Origin: Elusimicrobia bacterium RIFOXYA2_FULL_39_19
GTDB lineage: Bacteria; Elusimicrobiota; Endomicrobiia; CG1-02-37-114; XYA2-FULL-39-19
Assembly (NCBI GenBank): GCA_001800285.1
Contig: MGVC01000013.1
Coordinates: 1 to 64,000, forward strand
Reading direction: 5' to 3'
Length of the DNA: 64,000 bases
Part shown: positions 47,545 through 56,957 of the stretch, one piece after another
Layout: every line of letters begins with the position of its first letter
Position numbering within the stretch: position 1 is the first letter of the stretch
The notes under the pieces: model-generated
Database searches by the model: none
The model's input: the letters and a program-made list of their open reading frames with translations, nothing else
What the model was told of the DNA's origin: nothing
Translations under genes and position numbers: made by a program

Positions 47545-48763
47545 GTTTTTTTCCTCTAAATATTATTTGTTTAGCTGTATAAGCAAAGAAAATCATTATA
47601 AAAGGTTCTATGGGTAAGCGGTAACGTGCTATAGGTGATATTAAGTTATGCATTAGCATAAAATATATGAAAAGAACTGTTAGAGGCATATATAATAATC
47701 GTTGTTCTTTTGATTTTATGAAACCATATAACGCAAAACCCAGCCAGCAGATATGAATTAAAGATATAAATTTTCCGATTATTACTGATTTTTTTGCCGC
47801 GAGTTCTTTTCCTACAGGCTGAAGCCAGAAACGAAAGAATTTTTTTACAGAAAGCTTTAAAAAACCAATAGGACTGGCTTTTATATTCTTTAATCCAAGG
47901 TTGAAAAGCAGCTTGTCCGATACTACAGGGTTTTTTACTTTATCTATTTCTGAGATTTTACGGAAATATTCAGCTTCCGAATCCAGCCATTTCCCATCCC
48001 AGGGCAAATAGGTGCCTGACCAGAACAATGCTCCGGAGCTGGTATTAATAAGCAAAAAATTGCCAAAAGCATAGTAATTTCTTACGGTCCAGGGGATTAC
48101 AGGTACTATGGTAATAAGCATAAAGAGTATCAAAGACCTTGCCAATTTATAGAATCCGTACTTTTTATTGTAAACCAGCAGTATTCCAGCTGATAGAAAG
48201 AACGGATAAAACACTAAAGTTGACCTGCAAAGATTTGCAATTCCAAGAATTATAGCGGCGGAAATGAGCAGAAAAACATTTTCATTTTTTACGCCTATGA
48301 TGATAGCATATATCACGGTAGTTAGCAAGAAAACAAAGAGCGTTTCAGAGCCGATTATCCCTGTATAAACTATCAATGGCGGATAAAAACACAAACATAA
48401 ACCGGTTATAAAGGCTACCCTCTTTTGAAACAAAATGTTTGCGGTCAAATAAACCACAATAACAGTAATAGAATCAAGAAAAGCATGGGCAATTTTAACA
48501 AAAAGGTGGCTATAACCGAAAACTGAATATATAAAAGCCAGGAACAGTGGATAAAGCGGCGGCCTGGTTGATGTAGGATGTCTGTTTGCTTCAAGAAAAC
48601 CATTTCCGGAAGCTATATTTCCTGCTACCGCATCCCAGGACACCGTGTCATCATAGCTTACCGGCCTTGGCGGTGACAAAAAAACGTATGTCAGCCGTAA
48701 GCTTAACGCAAGGATAAATAATAGAATTATTGCTTTTTTGTTTTCTATAATTTGTTTTAACAT
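47525..48763 (-). CDS. GT39-like membrane glycosyltransferase
   Basis: A 412-residue multi-spanning protein, shorter than the other GT39-like enzymes here because it lacks the C-terminal soluble domain. The first helix (11-29) is followed by D38-D39 (VSYDDTVSWDAVA) and by RPPLYPLFLAFIY near 67-79, a hallmark of the family. Nine or ten hydrophobic segments are visible. It overlaps the beta-helix acetyltransferase gene by 20 bases and is ten bases from the methyltransferase gene before it. Confidence 0.83.
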   Translation of the reverse strand: MLKQIIENKKAIILLFILALSLRLTYVFLSPPRPVSYDDTVSWDAVAGNIASGNGFLEANRHPTSTRPPLYPLFLAFIYSVFGYSHLFVKIAHAFLDSITVIVVYLTANILFQKRVAFITGLCLCFYPPLIVYTGIIGSETLFVFLLTTVIYAIIIGVKNENVFLLISAAIILGIANLCRSTLVFYPFFLSAGILLVYNKKYGFYKLARSLILFMLITIVPVIPWTVRNYYAFGNFLLINTSSGALFWSGTYLPWDGKWLDSEAEYFRKISEIDKVKNPVVSDKLLFNLGLKNIKASPIGFLKLSVKKFFRFWLQPVGKELAAKKSVIIGKFISLIHICWLGFALYGFIKSKEQRLLYMPLTVLFIYFMLMHNLISPIARYRLPIEPFIMIFFAYTAKQIIFRGKKHEKLQD

Positions 48764-48773
48764 GTTTAGTAAC

Positions 48774-49409
48774 TTAATTTGTTTTTCTATATCTGATAAT
48801 TTTCACTCCGGAAAGAAATGTCGGAAAATACCTGGGTAAATACAGTTTTTTTTCTGCTGTAAAACCCATAGCCGTAATAATTTTTTCTAAAGTGTATATA
48901 GTATGATGATGTTCCCCGGCGCCGGGACCGCCTTCTTCGGAAAATGTCCCTTTTAACATAAATCTACAAAGTTTATAGAAAAACGTTTCGGTTGGGCCTA
49001 CCACAATCAAAGAACCGTCATCTTTTAATACCCTGTGAATTTGTTTTATGGCAGGCTCACAGTTTTCTATGTGTTCGAGAGTGTCCATAGCAAAAACCAC
49101 ATCAAAGAATTTGTCTGCAAAAGTAAGCCTTGCAACATCAGAAACTTCAAAAGTACAATCCGGAATGGACAAGTTTTTTATATTTACGTTTGTATCTATT
49201 CCGTAACATTCGCAATTATGCCTGCGCTGTACTTCTTCAAGCAGGTACCCGATACCGCAGCCAACGTCAAGGATTTTATAACCGTTTTTTAGCCGGCCTA
49301 AGATTACCGAATATTTAATCCTGTCCCAGAAATATTTTTTTACAGGTATAAATCTGCTGTTATATTCCGGTACTATTTCATTAAGAGGTTTTTTAGATAT
49401 TGCGTTCAT
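48774..49409 (-). CDS. SAM-dependent methyltransferase
   Basis: The 211-residue class I methyltransferase has KILDVGCGIGYLLEEV at 45-60 (AdoMet-binding loop), YGIDTN near 70, and DVVFAMDTLEHIENCEPAIKQIHRVLKDDGSL in the middle, of which the LEHI part is typical of UbiG-like enzymes. The C-terminal region (GEHHHTIYTLEKI) suggests a small acceptor. Target unknown. It could methylate a sugar or a carrier lipid. It sits between a B12 radical SAM gene and a GT39-like gene. Confidence 0.82.
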   Translation of the reverse strand: MNAISKKPLNEIVPEYNSRFIPVKKYFWDRIKYSVILGRLKNGYKILDVGCGIGYLLEEVQRRHNCECYGIDTNVNIKNLSIPDCTFEVSDVARLTFADKFFDVVFAMDTLEHIENCEPAIKQIHRVLKDDGSLIVVGPTETFFYKLCRFMLKGTFSEEGGPGAGEHHHTIYTLEKIITAMGFTAEKKLYLPRYFPTFLSGVKIIRYRKTN

Positions 49410-49417
49410 TGTTTTTG

Positions 49418-50770
49418 TTACTTTCCGCGCTTTAAAAGATAATACGCATTTAATATGTTTTGTATAAACTCGTAAAAAGATCTTATTTTCATTAATCTGC
49501 CGATTAAATAGCCGGGCCTGAGATAAAAAGCAATTATTGCCTTCTGTTTTATTTTTTTAATTTCTTTTTGTGTAAGTTGTTTTGTGGACATAGCAACTTT
49601 CGTGCCGGATTGGTCCATAGTAATGAAATCATCTTTAATAAGGCCAAGGGATAATGCCTGTTCTCTAAGCTCAGTACCTGCCCTGGGTACTGCAACATTG
49701 AAAGATGCATAATCAAGGGGAAGGGTTTTTATAAACTGTAATGTTTCCTGCGCTGTTTCTGCGGTTTCATCAGGCAACCCGAAAATAAAAGTACCTACAG
49801 TACGAATTTTCAGTTTTTTGCATATCGCTAAAGTACGCAGGATATCTTCTTTTGTGTAGCCTTTTCTGTAACTTTCCAATATTTTTTCGCTGCCGGATTC
49901 TATGCCGAGAATCAGCGTATGGCATCCTGAAGTCTTCATTAACTTCAGCACTTCTTCGTTTAATACGTCTACTCTTGAAAACCCAAACCAGGAGATGCCC
50001 AGTTTGGTTTCAATCATATCTTTTAAAAGTTTGTTAGTTTTGTTCTTGTTTGCACCGAAAGTCTGATCCACAAAAAATACTTCTTTTACATTCAGTGACT
50101 TGATATATTTTAATTCTTCTATGATTTTTTCTTCCGGCCTGATTTTATATTTGATTTTCCCCATTATGCAGAAACTGCATTTGTAGGGACAACCAAATTC
50201 CGTAAGCACTGAACAGTATTTTTTTGATGTAGTAAAGGGGTATCTGTAACCGATTTTCAAGAATTCTTCATGATACGGGGTTCCGGCGAGGTCAAACGAA
50301 TTTGATGTGTCTGCATTCAGCAACAGTTTATCATTTCTATCTGACTCTATATAATCAATAACTGATTTTGATGTAAAATCTGTAATTATAGCATCAAAAA
50401 TACTTAGTTCTTTAAGATATTTGTCAGGATTTTCAAGCAGAATATCTCCTGAAGCCACAAGCTTGCAGTTTAGATTATTTTTTAGCGCTTTAAAAAATTC
50501 AACATCCTCATCCCAGGACACAGCACCAGTAAGAGTAATTATATAATCAGGGTTATAGTCTTTGATTTGCGCCAGCATTGTGTGTGCTGAATAATTTTGT
50601 ACTATACCGTCAATAAGTTTTATTTCACAGTTAATTTTACGCAGGTTAGCGCTTATGATTAATAAATCAATTGGTTGGCTTATATAATTTGCCTGGGATA
50701 TTTTACTGCAGTAATAATCCCTGATGTAAAGGTTTTTGCCCGGAGGATTTAGGAGAAGTATCTTTTTCAT
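49418..50770 (-). CDS. B12-binding domain radical SAM protein (4 of 5)
   Basis: The 450-residue protein has a cobalamin-binding-like N-terminal domain (ILLLNPPGKN at the start) and a cluster motif C194-x3-C198-x2-C201 (TEFGCPYKCSFC). The region before the motif differs from the other four: the usual GGPHP segment is missing and ASGDIL stands in its place. The C-terminal helix is AFYLRPGYLIGRLMKI. An ATG 60 bases upstream lies within the GT9 gene; the ATG at 50770 shares one base with the GT9 stop (TAATG) and is preferred. Substrate unknown. Confidence 0.83.
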   Translation of the reverse strand: MKKILLLNPPGKNLYIRDYYCSKISQANYISQPIDLLIISANLRKINCEIKLIDGIVQNYSAHTMLAQIKDYNPDYIITLTGAVSWDEDVEFFKALKNNLNCKLVASGDILLENPDKYLKELSIFDAIITDFTSKSVIDYIESDRNDKLLLNADTSNSFDLAGTPYHEEFLKIGYRYPFTTSKKYCSVLTEFGCPYKCSFCIMGKIKYKIRPEEKIIEELKYIKSLNVKEVFFVDQTFGANKNKTNKLLKDMIETKLGISWFGFSRVDVLNEEVLKLMKTSGCHTLILGIESGSEKILESYRKGYTKEDILRTLAICKKLKIRTVGTFIFGLPDETAETAQETLQFIKTLPLDYASFNVAVPRAGTELREQALSLGLIKDDFITMDQSGTKVAMSTKQLTQKEIKKIKQKAIIAFYLRPGYLIGRLMKIRSFYEFIQNILNAYYLLKRGK

Positions 50771-51942
50771 TAGTTTAAATGTTTTTTCAGCGTTTCCCAC
50801 ACCTCTTGCACCTTTATTTCTTCTAGGCAAAGAGGATAGTTTTTATGGCAATAGAATGTTTTATCTTCGTGAACGTTTATACAAGGGCTGCAGTCAATGT
50901 TTTTAAAGAAAACAGTATGAGGTTCTTTGCTGTGACCGTACAAAACGGGTGTTTCAGGTCCAAAAAATGATATTGTAGGCGTTTTTAAAGCAACAGCCAG
51001 ATGTAATGGACCGCTATCGTTTGAAACAAGCATTTTTGCATTTTTAATAATAATTATCAGTTCTGAAATAGTCATCTCACCTGACATGTTTATCACTCTG
51101 GGATCATTTATCTCAGAAAGTATAGCATCTGAGTTTATCCGTTCTTTTTTGCTTCCTACATATACTACTGTGTAGTTGGTATTAGTAAGAATTAGTTTTG
51201 TCAGTTCAATAAAATTTGTTTTTGGCCATTTTCTTGATAATGCCAATTCCCCGGCGTTTGGGTTTATACAGATATATTCTTTTGAAATCAGTTTATGTCT
51301 TCCCAGAAGTACCGGAGTTTCCACAACCTCGTTAAATAAAGGTTTAGGTTCCAATAATTCCAGGTTTTTATTTTCCGGGATACCCAGTACACTGGCAAGA
51401 TTATAGAAATTCTGTGTGACATGCCAGTACCTGTTAAAGGGCACACCAATAGTATGTAAATGGCCTCTCCAGACTTCCCAGGCCTTGAACCCTATTCTTT
51501 CCTTAGCGCCGCTTAAATAGGTAACAATAGCTGAAAACCGCGTAAAAAACTCAATATCAAATACAATGTCAAGTTTTAAACTGCGCATCTGATAAACAAT
51601 TCCAAAAAAACTTACTATGAACCCGGATATACCTTTATCTATGTTCAGGGTAATTATATTATCTACCGGTTCAAGCATCTGCACTATTTCCCTGTTTCTT
51701 GAAAGGGTGAGGTAATGAATTTTAGAGTCCGGATATTTTTCTTTTACTGCTTTTAGAAGCGGGGTTGATAGCAAAATACTGCCCATACCCCAGAACTTAA
51801 TAAAAAGGATATTTTTTACGTTTAGCGCATCAAGTTTCACAGGTTTATGAAATGTTTTGAAAAACAGTTCGAGCACAGAAAATAATGTGCATAAAAACCA
51901 TCCGGCATACTTATCAATCAGCTTCATGATTTGGAAATTCAT
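50770..51942 (-). CDS. GT9 heptosyltransferase-like glycosyltransferase
   Basis: GT9 enzymes transfer heptose from ADP-heptose to lipopolysaccharide core sugars. The 390-residue protein has the two-domain GT-B plan, with KFWGMGSILLSTPLLKAV near 48-65 in the first half, NPNAGELALSRKWP near 228-241, and SNDSGPLHLAVALKTP near 310-325 with the sugar-binding Asp/Ser. A cysteine-containing tail (CSPC and CHKNYPLC) near the C-terminus is common in this family. Presence of a heptose operon in the same block supports heptose as donor, though this is inference. Confidence 0.86.
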   Translation of the reverse strand: MNFQIMKLIDKYAGWFLCTLFSVLELFFKTFHKPVKLDALNVKNILFIKFWGMGSILLSTPLLKAVKEKYPDSKIHYLTLSRNREIVQMLEPVDNIITLNIDKGISGFIVSFFGIVYQMRSLKLDIVFDIEFFTRFSAIVTYLSGAKERIGFKAWEVWRGHLHTIGVPFNRYWHVTQNFYNLASVLGIPENKNLELLEPKPLFNEVVETPVLLGRHKLISKEYICINPNAGELALSRKWPKTNFIELTKLILTNTNYTVVYVGSKKERINSDAILSEINDPRVINMSGEMTISELIIIIKNAKMLVSNDSGPLHLAVALKTPTISFFGPETPVLYGHSKEPHTVFFKNIDCSPCINVHEDKTFYCHKNYPLCLEEIKVQEVWETLKKHLN

Positions 51943-51951
51943 AAGTTAACC

Positions 51952-53853
51952 TTAAACACCTTTATTATCTATATATACTTTATGCCACAACTCCAGCATA
52001 AGCAAAGCCCATATTCTGTACCCATGGTCGCTTTTTCCGGAAATATGGTCTTCTAAAAGATTTGACACTTCTTTCTTGTCAAAATATCCCCTGTTTAATG
52101 ACTTGGAATCCAGTAATACCTGCCGGGCATAATCTTTTAAATCATGTTTGAACCACTTGCCTACAGGGATACCAAACCCCTGTTTTCCTCTTTTTTGGAT
52201 TTGTTCAGGCAAGAGGTCTTTAAAAGTTTCTTTAAAAATGTATTTGGAAGTAAAGTTATGAAGTTTCCAGTTTGAAGGCAGTGTGGCTGTAAATTCTATA
52301 AGTTTATGATCTAAAAGCGGAGACCTGGTTTCAAGTGAATTTGCCATGCTGGCAATATCCATCTTTACCAGCAGGCATTCCGGCAGATAGGTCATAAGGT
52401 CTGTATAAAGAGTGCGGTCTATAGTGTCATTAGCCGGTGAATTTACAAATGTGTTTTCAAGATAATCATAAGCATCATCATCGGCAAAAAGTGCTTTCAT
52501 TTCTTTTGAGTATATGCGGTTCTTTGTTTCATTATCAAAATAACAGTGCCATATGGCATTTCTTCTTCCGGGTGTTTCAGCTAAAGCAGAAAACATTCTG
52601 TTCATATATCGGAATTTGCTTTTAGCATTTGCGCTTTCAGTGTGGGGTATTAAATTTGCAAGGTGCTTTGTCAGGTTTTTCCCCATTAACCTGAAAGGAA
52701 AACCAAAGTATGCAGAGCCTTTCATGGCTTTATGCCTGAGGTAGCCGGCAAAGTTTTCATCTCCACCGTCGCCGTTTAGGGCAACCGTAACGTGCTGACG
52801 GGTAACATTGGCCACGTAATATGATGGTAGCGATGAAGTGTCTGCAAAGGGCTGGTCATAATGCCAGACAATTTTTTCCAGAATATCTACGAAATGGGGT
52901 TCTACGGTAAATTCATGATGTTCTGTTTTATAATGGTCAGCCACAATTTTTGCATAAGGAAGCTCTGAGAATGTTTCTTCTTTAAAACCAATAGAAAATG
53001 TTTTTACAGGCTTGATTGACAGCTTGCTCATTAAGGCAACAATAATGCTTGAATCAAGCCCGCCGGATAAAAAAGCGCCAAGGGGTACATCAGAAATCAT
53101 TCTTAGCTTTGTTGCTTCAGTTAAAATTTCACGCAGCTGCATTTTAGCATCTTCAAAGGAAAGGCTGGTTTTCTTTGTGAAATCAATATTCCAATATTTT
53201 TGAATGTTTGTTCTTCCTGTTTTATCACAGGTTAACGTGTGCGCCGGCTGCAGACGCGCAATAGTTTTAAAAATAGTTCCGGGCCCGGGTATGTACTGGT
53301 AGGTAAGATAATTATGTATGGCGCTAAGGTTTATTTCAGGAGTTGCTTCTAAATGTTTTAAAATTGATTTCATTTCTGAAGCAAAAATAAATGAACCATT
53401 AATTACTGCATAAAAAAGTGGCTTTTTGCCTATTCTGTCCCTTGCGATAAATAACCTTTCTGCTTTTGTATCCCACAAAGCAAAAGCAAACATTCCACGC
53501 AGATAATCTACGCATTTCTCCTTGTATTCTTCATAAAGATGCACTATAACTTCTGTGTCTGAGTTTGTTGTAAATTTGTGTCCTTTATTTTGCAGTATTT
53601 CCCTTTGTTCCTGAAAATTATATATTTCCCCATTTAAAACTATCCAAATGGATTTATCTTCGTTGCAAATGGGCTGGTGGCCTGTTTTTAGATCAATAAT
53701 TGACAACCTGCGCATACCCAGGGAAATGTTTGATGCTGTAAAAATACCTTCATCATCCGGGCCCCGGTGCTTAATAACACTGCACATAGCCCTTACTGAT
53801 TCAGGATTTAATGGTTGTTTATTAAAATTAAATATTCCGCAAATTCCGCACAT
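51952..53853 (-). CDS. asnB: Glutamine-dependent asparagine-synthase-type amidotransferase
   Basis: The 633-residue enzyme has an N-terminal glutamine amidotransferase domain beginning MCGICGIF (Cys2 is the nucleophile once Met is removed). A synthetase domain follows with the ATP-binding SGGLDSS at about 263-269 and the DGGDENFAGY loop near 360. Length and motifs fit AsnB. In polysaccharide loci AsnB homologues often amidate a carboxyl group on a sugar (a uronamide) or an amino acid on the polymer. Here a diamino-uronic acid is likely made, so such a role fits, but plain asparagine synthesis cannot be excluded. Confidence 0.9.
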   Translation of the reverse strand: MCGICGIFNFNKQPLNPESVRAMCSVIKHRGPDDEGIFTASNISLGMRRLSIIDLKTGHQPICNEDKSIWIVLNGEIYNFQEQREILQNKGHKFTTNSDTEVIVHLYEEYKEKCVDYLRGMFAFALWDTKAERLFIARDRIGKKPLFYAVINGSFIFASEMKSILKHLEATPEINLSAIHNYLTYQYIPGPGTIFKTIARLQPAHTLTCDKTGRTNIQKYWNIDFTKKTSLSFEDAKMQLREILTEATKLRMISDVPLGAFLSGGLDSSIIVALMSKLSIKPVKTFSIGFKEETFSELPYAKIVADHYKTEHHEFTVEPHFVDILEKIVWHYDQPFADTSSLPSYYVANVTRQHVTVALNGDGGDENFAGYLRHKAMKGSAYFGFPFRLMGKNLTKHLANLIPHTESANAKSKFRYMNRMFSALAETPGRRNAIWHCYFDNETKNRIYSKEMKALFADDDAYDYLENTFVNSPANDTIDRTLYTDLMTYLPECLLVKMDIASMANSLETRSPLLDHKLIEFTATLPSNWKLHNFTSKYIFKETFKDLLPEQIQKRGKQGFGIPVGKWFKHDLKDYARQVLLDSKSLNRGYFDKKEVSNLLEDHISGKSDHGYRIWALLMLELWHKVYIDNKGV

Positions 53854-53858
53854 TGGTT

Positions 53859-55067
53859 TTAGGCCCTTAGTGTTTCTTTATACAGTGTTTCGAATTTTGA
53901 AGCAATAATTGGCCAGGAATAATTTTTTCTAATGATCTCAAGGCCGTTTCTGCTGATTTTTTCTATTAGTGGTTTATCCTGGATCAAGTTAACAACGGTT
54001 TTTGAAAAATCTGCAGGAGAATCTGCAACCAGTATGTTTTCCCCGTTTTTAATCTCCTCTATTCCCGCACAAGCAAAGTTAGTAGCTACAGTAGGTATAC
54101 CCATTGCCATAGATTCAATAATTTTAAATTTCATGCCGGTACCAATACGCATTGGGCAGATATTGACTGTTGCTTTGGCAATGTAGGGTCTGATATCTTC
54201 TACATAACCGGTTACGGTAACGCTTTTATCTGTAGCAAAACTCTTTATTTTATTTATTGGATTTTTGCCTACTATGTAAAGCCTGATATCCGGAAGCTTT
54301 TTCTTTATTAAAGGAAATATATTTTTATAAAAATGAATAATAGCGTCTGTATTTGGCTTGAAATCCATAATGCCCCTGAAAATAAGTGATGGGTTATCTT
54401 TTGGTGCTTCTTGGGGTGTAAAATATCCGGTATCTACTCCTATAGGAATTACAGTAATATCTGCCTGTTGCCCGGATCCTGCAAACAGGGCGCAAAGCCA
54501 GTCTTTATCAACCGAAGAAACTACTACCGTTTTATCAAACCGGGATATTATTTGTTTTTCGTACTTTGCTATTTTTTTCCATTGCTTAGAAAGATAGATT
54601 TTTTTAAAAAGATTTCGTTCTCTTTTTTTGTTGCGCAGAAAATGCAGTGACATAGCATCATAATTGCATAAAACTGCCGGTATACCTTCAGGTACTGCTT
54701 TTCTGTATCCTGATGTTGTAAAGAAATTAAAGTGCACCAGGTCAAACCTTTCTTTTTTTATTATATCATGCAATTTATCAAATGCTTCTTGTGCGTAAAA
54801 CTGGTTTATGTTATAAGGTATATTTTGAAAATACATATTCCAGAGCCTTAAAAATGCTGATTTTGGGAGTTTCTTATAACTTGTTTGTACGGTTTTACAA
54901 TATTTAAGGAGTTCAGGAATATAAATTGTGTCTGTATCTTTTTCAAGCAGGCTAAACAAATGTATTTCATGCCTGGCAGATAATTCTTTTATTAGATTAA
55001 AAGCCATTAGCTTTATACCTTCAGCTAGCGGATATGGAAAAGTATGCGTGAAAAACAGTATTTTCAA
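53859..55067 (-). CDS. GT4 family glycosyltransferase
   Basis: The 402-residue GT-B enzyme has an N-terminal domain with HTFPYPLAEGIKLMAFNLI (8-26) and a C-terminal GT1/GT4 domain. The latter has VIPIGVDTGYFTP near 211-223, LIFRGIMDFKPNTDAI near 229-244, and the sugar-nucleotide-binding segment GTGMKFKIIESMAMGIPTVAT near 324-344 (with the E-x7-E type glutamates). It is soluble or peripheral. It overlaps the next gene upstream by four bases (ATGA) and is five bases from asnB. Donor and acceptor unknown. Confidence 0.88.
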   Translation of the reverse strand: MKILFFTHTFPYPLAEGIKLMAFNLIKELSARHEIHLFSLLEKDTDTIYIPELLKYCKTVQTSYKKLPKSAFLRLWNMYFQNIPYNINQFYAQEAFDKLHDIIKKERFDLVHFNFFTTSGYRKAVPEGIPAVLCNYDAMSLHFLRNKKRERNLFKKIYLSKQWKKIAKYEKQIISRFDKTVVVSSVDKDWLCALFAGSGQQADITVIPIGVDTGYFTPQEAPKDNPSLIFRGIMDFKPNTDAIIHFYKNIFPLIKKKLPDIRLYIVGKNPINKIKSFATDKSVTVTGYVEDIRPYIAKATVNICPMRIGTGMKFKIIESMAMGIPTVATNFACAGIEEIKNGENILVADSPADFSKTVVNLIQDKPLIEKISRNGLEIIRKNYSWPIIASKFETLYKETLRA

Positions 55068-56059
55068 ATTATTCCTACTTCCTTATATAATAGCTCATAT
55101 TGCTTTCTTACTATATCATAGTCATAATTAGAAGCAATCAACAGCGCTTTTTGAGCATTTGTTTTCCTTAAAGCTGGATCTGCAAGGTATTTCTTTATAT
55201 TTTCAGCCAAATCGTGTGCATCATGGTTTTTATGAAAAAGTGCAGTGTTTTTAAAACAGTCAAAAGTACCATAATCCGGCACGCATAACGGCACCCCTGC
55301 AGAAGCGGCCTCAAATACTGCACTGCCCATAGCTTCGCCATCTTCATCTGAAGAATTTAAATACATGGTTGCCGCAACAAAGGCATCTAAAAAGTCAGTC
55401 CCTCTTAAATGCCCTGTAAATATTACGTTTTTAATATCTGCGGATATATTCTTGCCAACTTTAAAACCGCTATACACTTTATGGGCCTGTAAATTGTCTT
55501 TGTATCCTGCTATCAGGAGTTTAATACCGGCAATTTTACAAGCTTCTATAATAATTTCAGGGTTTTTATGGTAACTTGTTCCTATACTGAATGCAAAAGG
55601 TTCATCAGAGGCAAGGCCAAACCTTTTTCTGAATTCAGCACCGTTTCCTTTATTTTGTGAATAATATTTGTAATCTATAGGTAGTGGTATCAAAACCAGT
55701 TTTTCCGGTTTTATGCCCTGATTTGTATAGTTATTTAGTGCAAATTCGCTCTGAACTACTATTTTGTCATAATGGTTAAAAATAAACCTGCGGAGCATAG
55801 TTGCATACCATTTTTGGCCAATAAAATTATTATGAAATGTATATACAGAACGTTCGGCAAAAAAACAGGCTATTTGTGGAAATGGAAATCCCCTGCCATG
55901 TCCGTGTACATTCTGTTTCCAAATCTTCCAAATTAGCCCAATAAATGAATTTTTATCTATTGTTACTATTTCACCGTTAGTAATATCCGCACCAATTTTA
56001 AAGTAATCGGCTTTTTCTGTTGAAGCATAATGTGGGTAAAACGGCGCAATAATTTTCAT
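55064..56059 (-). CDS. GT4-like glycosyltransferase
   Basis: A 331-residue GT-B protein, smaller than a usual GT4 because the N-terminal domain is short (about 130 residues). The C-terminal domain shows VLIPLPIDYKYY near 142-153, FAFSIGTSYHKNPEI near 174-188, and the donor-site segment DGEAMGSAVFEAASAGVPLCVPDYG near 248-272. The DGEAMG start is a variant of the more usual sequence. It overlaps both neighbours by four bases. Donor and acceptor are unknown. Confidence 0.82.
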   Translation of the reverse strand: MKIIAPFYPHYASTEKADYFKIGADITNGEIVTIDKNSFIGLIWKIWKQNVHGHGRGFPFPQIACFFAERSVYTFHNNFIGQKWYATMLRRFIFNHYDKIVVQSEFALNNYTNQGIKPEKLVLIPLPIDYKYYSQNKGNGAEFRKRFGLASDEPFAFSIGTSYHKNPEIIIEACKIAGIKLLIAGYKDNLQAHKVYSGFKVGKNISADIKNVIFTGHLRGTDFLDAFVAATMYLNSSDEDGEAMGSAVFEAASAGVPLCVPDYGTFDCFKNTALFHKNHDAHDLAENIKKYLADPALRKTNAQKALLIASNYDYDIVRKQYELLYKEVGII

Positions 56060-56955
56060 TTTTTATCGTTTTTTGGGTGGTTTAAAAAAGCATAAAATAT
56101 ATTACTATTTCTAGAATACTTTAGTATTAAAAGTAAATTTGTAATTTTAATGAGTATTGCTAAAATAACTGCCTGTAAAAATCCGTTGTATTTCAAATAA
56201 TACTTAATAGTATCTTCATAGTAAATTTGAGAAACGCTTCTTATTCCTTCTTTTTCTACACTCTGTCTTACATAATGTGTTACATTTCCCTGGGGTATAT
56301 AAAATATTTTATGACCGGTCTTACGTATCTTGATACATATATCATTTTCAGTATAATAAAGTTTAAATCTATCATCGTACCCGTCTATCTGTCTGATTAT
56401 TTCCATTTTTGCCCACAGATTCGCATCACCGACTACTTCAACCTCTTTTAATTGATTACCAATGTCATTATTATACGTAAACTCATCATTCAATATTTTT
56501 TTTGTTTTTGGGAATAGTTTTCCTAAAAATGTATAATTCATTAAGGCTAGCTTATATGTATAATCCTTAGAATAAATAATCTGAAAAGATCCATCTGAAT
56601 TGTAAGTTTTACATGTAATAGCTCCTGACTCTTTGTTGTTTTCAAGAAACTTTACACATTCATCTATAGTTTTATCGTTTATTAATGTATCGGAATTTAA
56701 TATTAGTAAGTATTTGCCTTTCGCCTTATCAAAAGCCATATTGTGAGCTTTTGTTAGAAATTTATTTTCTTTGTTTGTTATTACTGTTACTTTTGGAAAT
56801 TTGCTTTTTACCATTTCTACACTATTGTCTTTAGAAGCATTGTCAATCACAAACACTTCTATGTCTAATGTTCCAGTATAATTGAAAATTGAGTTAAGAC
56901 ATGCTTCTAGTTTATCTTTTGTGTTAAAACTAACAATCGATATCGTTAAGTCCAT
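56056..56955 (-). CDS. GT2 family glycosyltransferase (rhamnosyltransferase type)
   Basis: The 299-residue enzyme has TISIVSFNTKDKLEACL (3-19), VFVIDNASKDNS (about 34-45) and LILNSDTLIN (about 82-91) with the metal-binding SDT. Downstream, DGYDDRFKLYYTENDICIKIRKTG is typical of WbbL-like rhamnosyltransferases. A hydrophobic segment near 262-280 may anchor it. Base composition is clearly more AT-rich than the genes to its left; a sampled 60-base line (56521-56580) has 13 G+C. This fits recent transfer. It overlaps the GT4-like gene by four bases. Confidence 0.86.
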   Translation of the reverse strand: MDLTISIVSFNTKDKLEACLNSIFNYTGTLDIEVFVIDNASKDNSVEMVKSKFPKVTVITNKENKFLTKAHNMAFDKAKGKYLLILNSDTLINDKTIDECVKFLENNKESGAITCKTYNSDGSFQIIYSKDYTYKLALMNYTFLGKLFPKTKKILNDEFTYNNDIGNQLKEVEVVGDANLWAKMEIIRQIDGYDDRFKLYYTENDICIKIRKTGHKIFYIPQGNVTHYVRQSVEKEGIRSVSQIYYEDTIKYYLKYNGFLQAVILAILIKITNLLLILKYSRNSNIFYAFLNHPKNDKK

Positions 56956-56957
56956 GT

